Of a stretch of DNA of 64,000 nt, positions 62,981-64,000 are shown in pieces (within the stretch, counting starts at the first letter, position 1; every line of letters starts with the position of its first letter). Below the pieces are notes generated by a model. That model saw nothing but the letters and a program-made list of their open reading frames with translations, made no database searches and was not told the DNA's origin. A program made the position numbers and the translations under genes. Source of the stretch: Selaginella tamariscina. Taxonomy: Eukaryota > Streptophyta > Lycopodiopsida > Selaginellales > Selaginellaceae. The stretch is from assembly GCA_003024785.1 (NCBI GenBank), contig PUQB01000490.1, forward strand, positions 126,745-190,744. The letters run 5' to 3'.

Positions 62981-64000
62981 TGTTAAACAGGAAAACCGGA
63001 AACCCCACATTTTCCTGTTTAACCGGTTTCCTTTCTCCTAACCTTTAAGAAAGGCTACACACTTTCTTTCTATCAACTCTCCACATATATATATATATAT
63101 AAAACACCTTCTCTCAAAGCCACAATGACTGGTCTCCGAAGTTAAGGGCAAGAATGGATTTTGGCTATTGCCTTGTTAGATCCATTCATTGAGAGTATAC
63201 ATACATACACACAAGATCTTATAATATGCACCTTTCATTACTTCATGAATACAAGAGACAAAGTGTAGAGAACCTCTATCTCCTGCTAGAACTTCAAATG
63301 GAGACCCCTCCTATATTGCCCTAACTCCCCTTAACTACCCTTCCTCTCGCCACGTTAACCTTTTCCTTTAACTTTTTCCTTTTTCTTATCCTCTCGGTAA
63401 GGATTTTCCTTCTTCACAGCCTTTCCTTCCATGCTTACTACAACCTTCCTACCCTTATTCTCTCTATAGTAAGTCCTATGCTCCTAATATTTTACCTTTA
63501 ACACTGCCCCCTCCTTATTCGTTGCTGTGTCCTCACGGCAACACATCCTGTGCATCATCCTGATACTCTACCTCATCCTGATCCTTATACTTCTGAAACT
63601 CCATCTTTTCCTTGTCAAGTTCCTGCTGCACCATTGCTACCTGAAGGCGAAACGCCTGCGTCTCCTTCCTAAGCTGCTTGTTCTCCTCCTGAAGATGCTG
63701 GAACTCGTCCACCACCACCGATAATATAGTAGTATTCGTTGGGTTTCATCTCATGCTTGCACTAACCTCTGAATAGTGTCATCGGCTCCTGTGACATCAC
63801 CGTGGGCTTAAGCTCCACCACTGGGCTTGGAGTCCTCTGCTTAGCTGGTCGCCGAACGCCCTTACTCATCATCCCTTGAATGGCGGTCATCTTGGGTGCC
63901 ATGACGCTCTCCACAGCCTAGACAATCAACCTCTGAATGTCTGCCCTATCCTTAATAGTGTATCCAGCGTTGACCAAATGATTGAATAGGCTTGCTGCCA
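62981..64000 (-). mobile_element. Element B, copy 2 (continues beyond window)
   Basis: 3' LTR 62981-63503, polypurine tract from 63504, and the start of the extra frames (coiled-coil segment 63533-63718, with FQHLQEENKQLRKETQAF). It is preceded by GGATG at 62976-62980 and the same flank as in unit 1. It is the same insertion, duplicated with the unit. Confidence 0.92.

Larger units (their letters stand above)
39054..64000. repeat. Tandem segmental duplication, unit 2 (right end outside window)
   Basis: Second copy of the unit at 1-25741, cut by the window edge inside element B. The offset falls from about 39053 bp at the left to 38259 bp at the right because of indels. Copy 1 alone has about 750 bp at 15541-16290. 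Copy 2 alone has about 80 bp near 57393-57474 and about 380 bp near 58430-58815. Element B sits at the same site with the same flank in both units, so its insertion came before the duplication. Confidence 0.95.

Noticed and set aside
1-64000. tRNA, rRNA, riboswitch or bacterial-type promoter and ribosome-binding sites
   Set aside because: I saw no sequence that folds or reads as any of these. The window is plant nuclear DNA and such bacterial signals would be out of place.

Overview
This window is plant nuclear DNA. It is AT-rich, its genes carry many GT-AG introns, it holds several Ty3/gypsy LTR retrotransposons of plant type, and it carries a plant UPL1/2-type HECT ubiquitin ligase gene twice. 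No rRNA, tRNA, CRISPR array or bacterial operon was seen.

The main structure is a direct tandem duplication with a period of about 38.3-39.1 kb. Bases 1-25741 match 39054-64000 almost end to end, with a few indels of tens to hundreds of bases. The junction lies somewhere between 25742 and 39053. Each unit holds, left to right: (a) a chromovirus fossil, element A; (b) a leucine-rich-repeat gene remnant; (c) a UPL1/2-like gene of about 18 exons on the minus strand; (d) a small unidentified plus-strand unit upstream of it; (e) scattered minus-strand coding remnants of one or more unidentified genes, one with a DGNHR motif; (f) a gypsy integrase fragment; (g) a second unidentified minus-strand gene; (h) unidentified plus-strand exons; and (i) element B, a Tat-like gypsy element with extra reading frames between integrase and the 3' LTR. 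Element B is seen whole only in the first unit (24724-33674, 5-bp target duplication GGATG). The second unit runs off the window inside it.

Between the two units lie 33680-39053: a plus-strand ORF, a gypsy RT/RNase H fossil (element C), and a series of three tandem-repeat arrays (about 74 bp, then about 179 bp, then a 24/40-bp minisatellite). In these, the later monomers look derived from the earlier ones.

Both UPL copies keep their splice sites and the HECT catalytic region, but each reading frame is interrupted. Two breaks are shared by both copies. The others are private, nearly all one base long, and lie at different places in each copy. Decaying duplicates and residual assembly indels (or haplotypes assembled in tandem) both fit, and the sequence alone does not decide between them. 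I found no convincing new molecular system. The most interesting items are the duplication with its lesion pattern, the nested satellite series, the extra ORFs of element B, and the DGNHR gene remnant.
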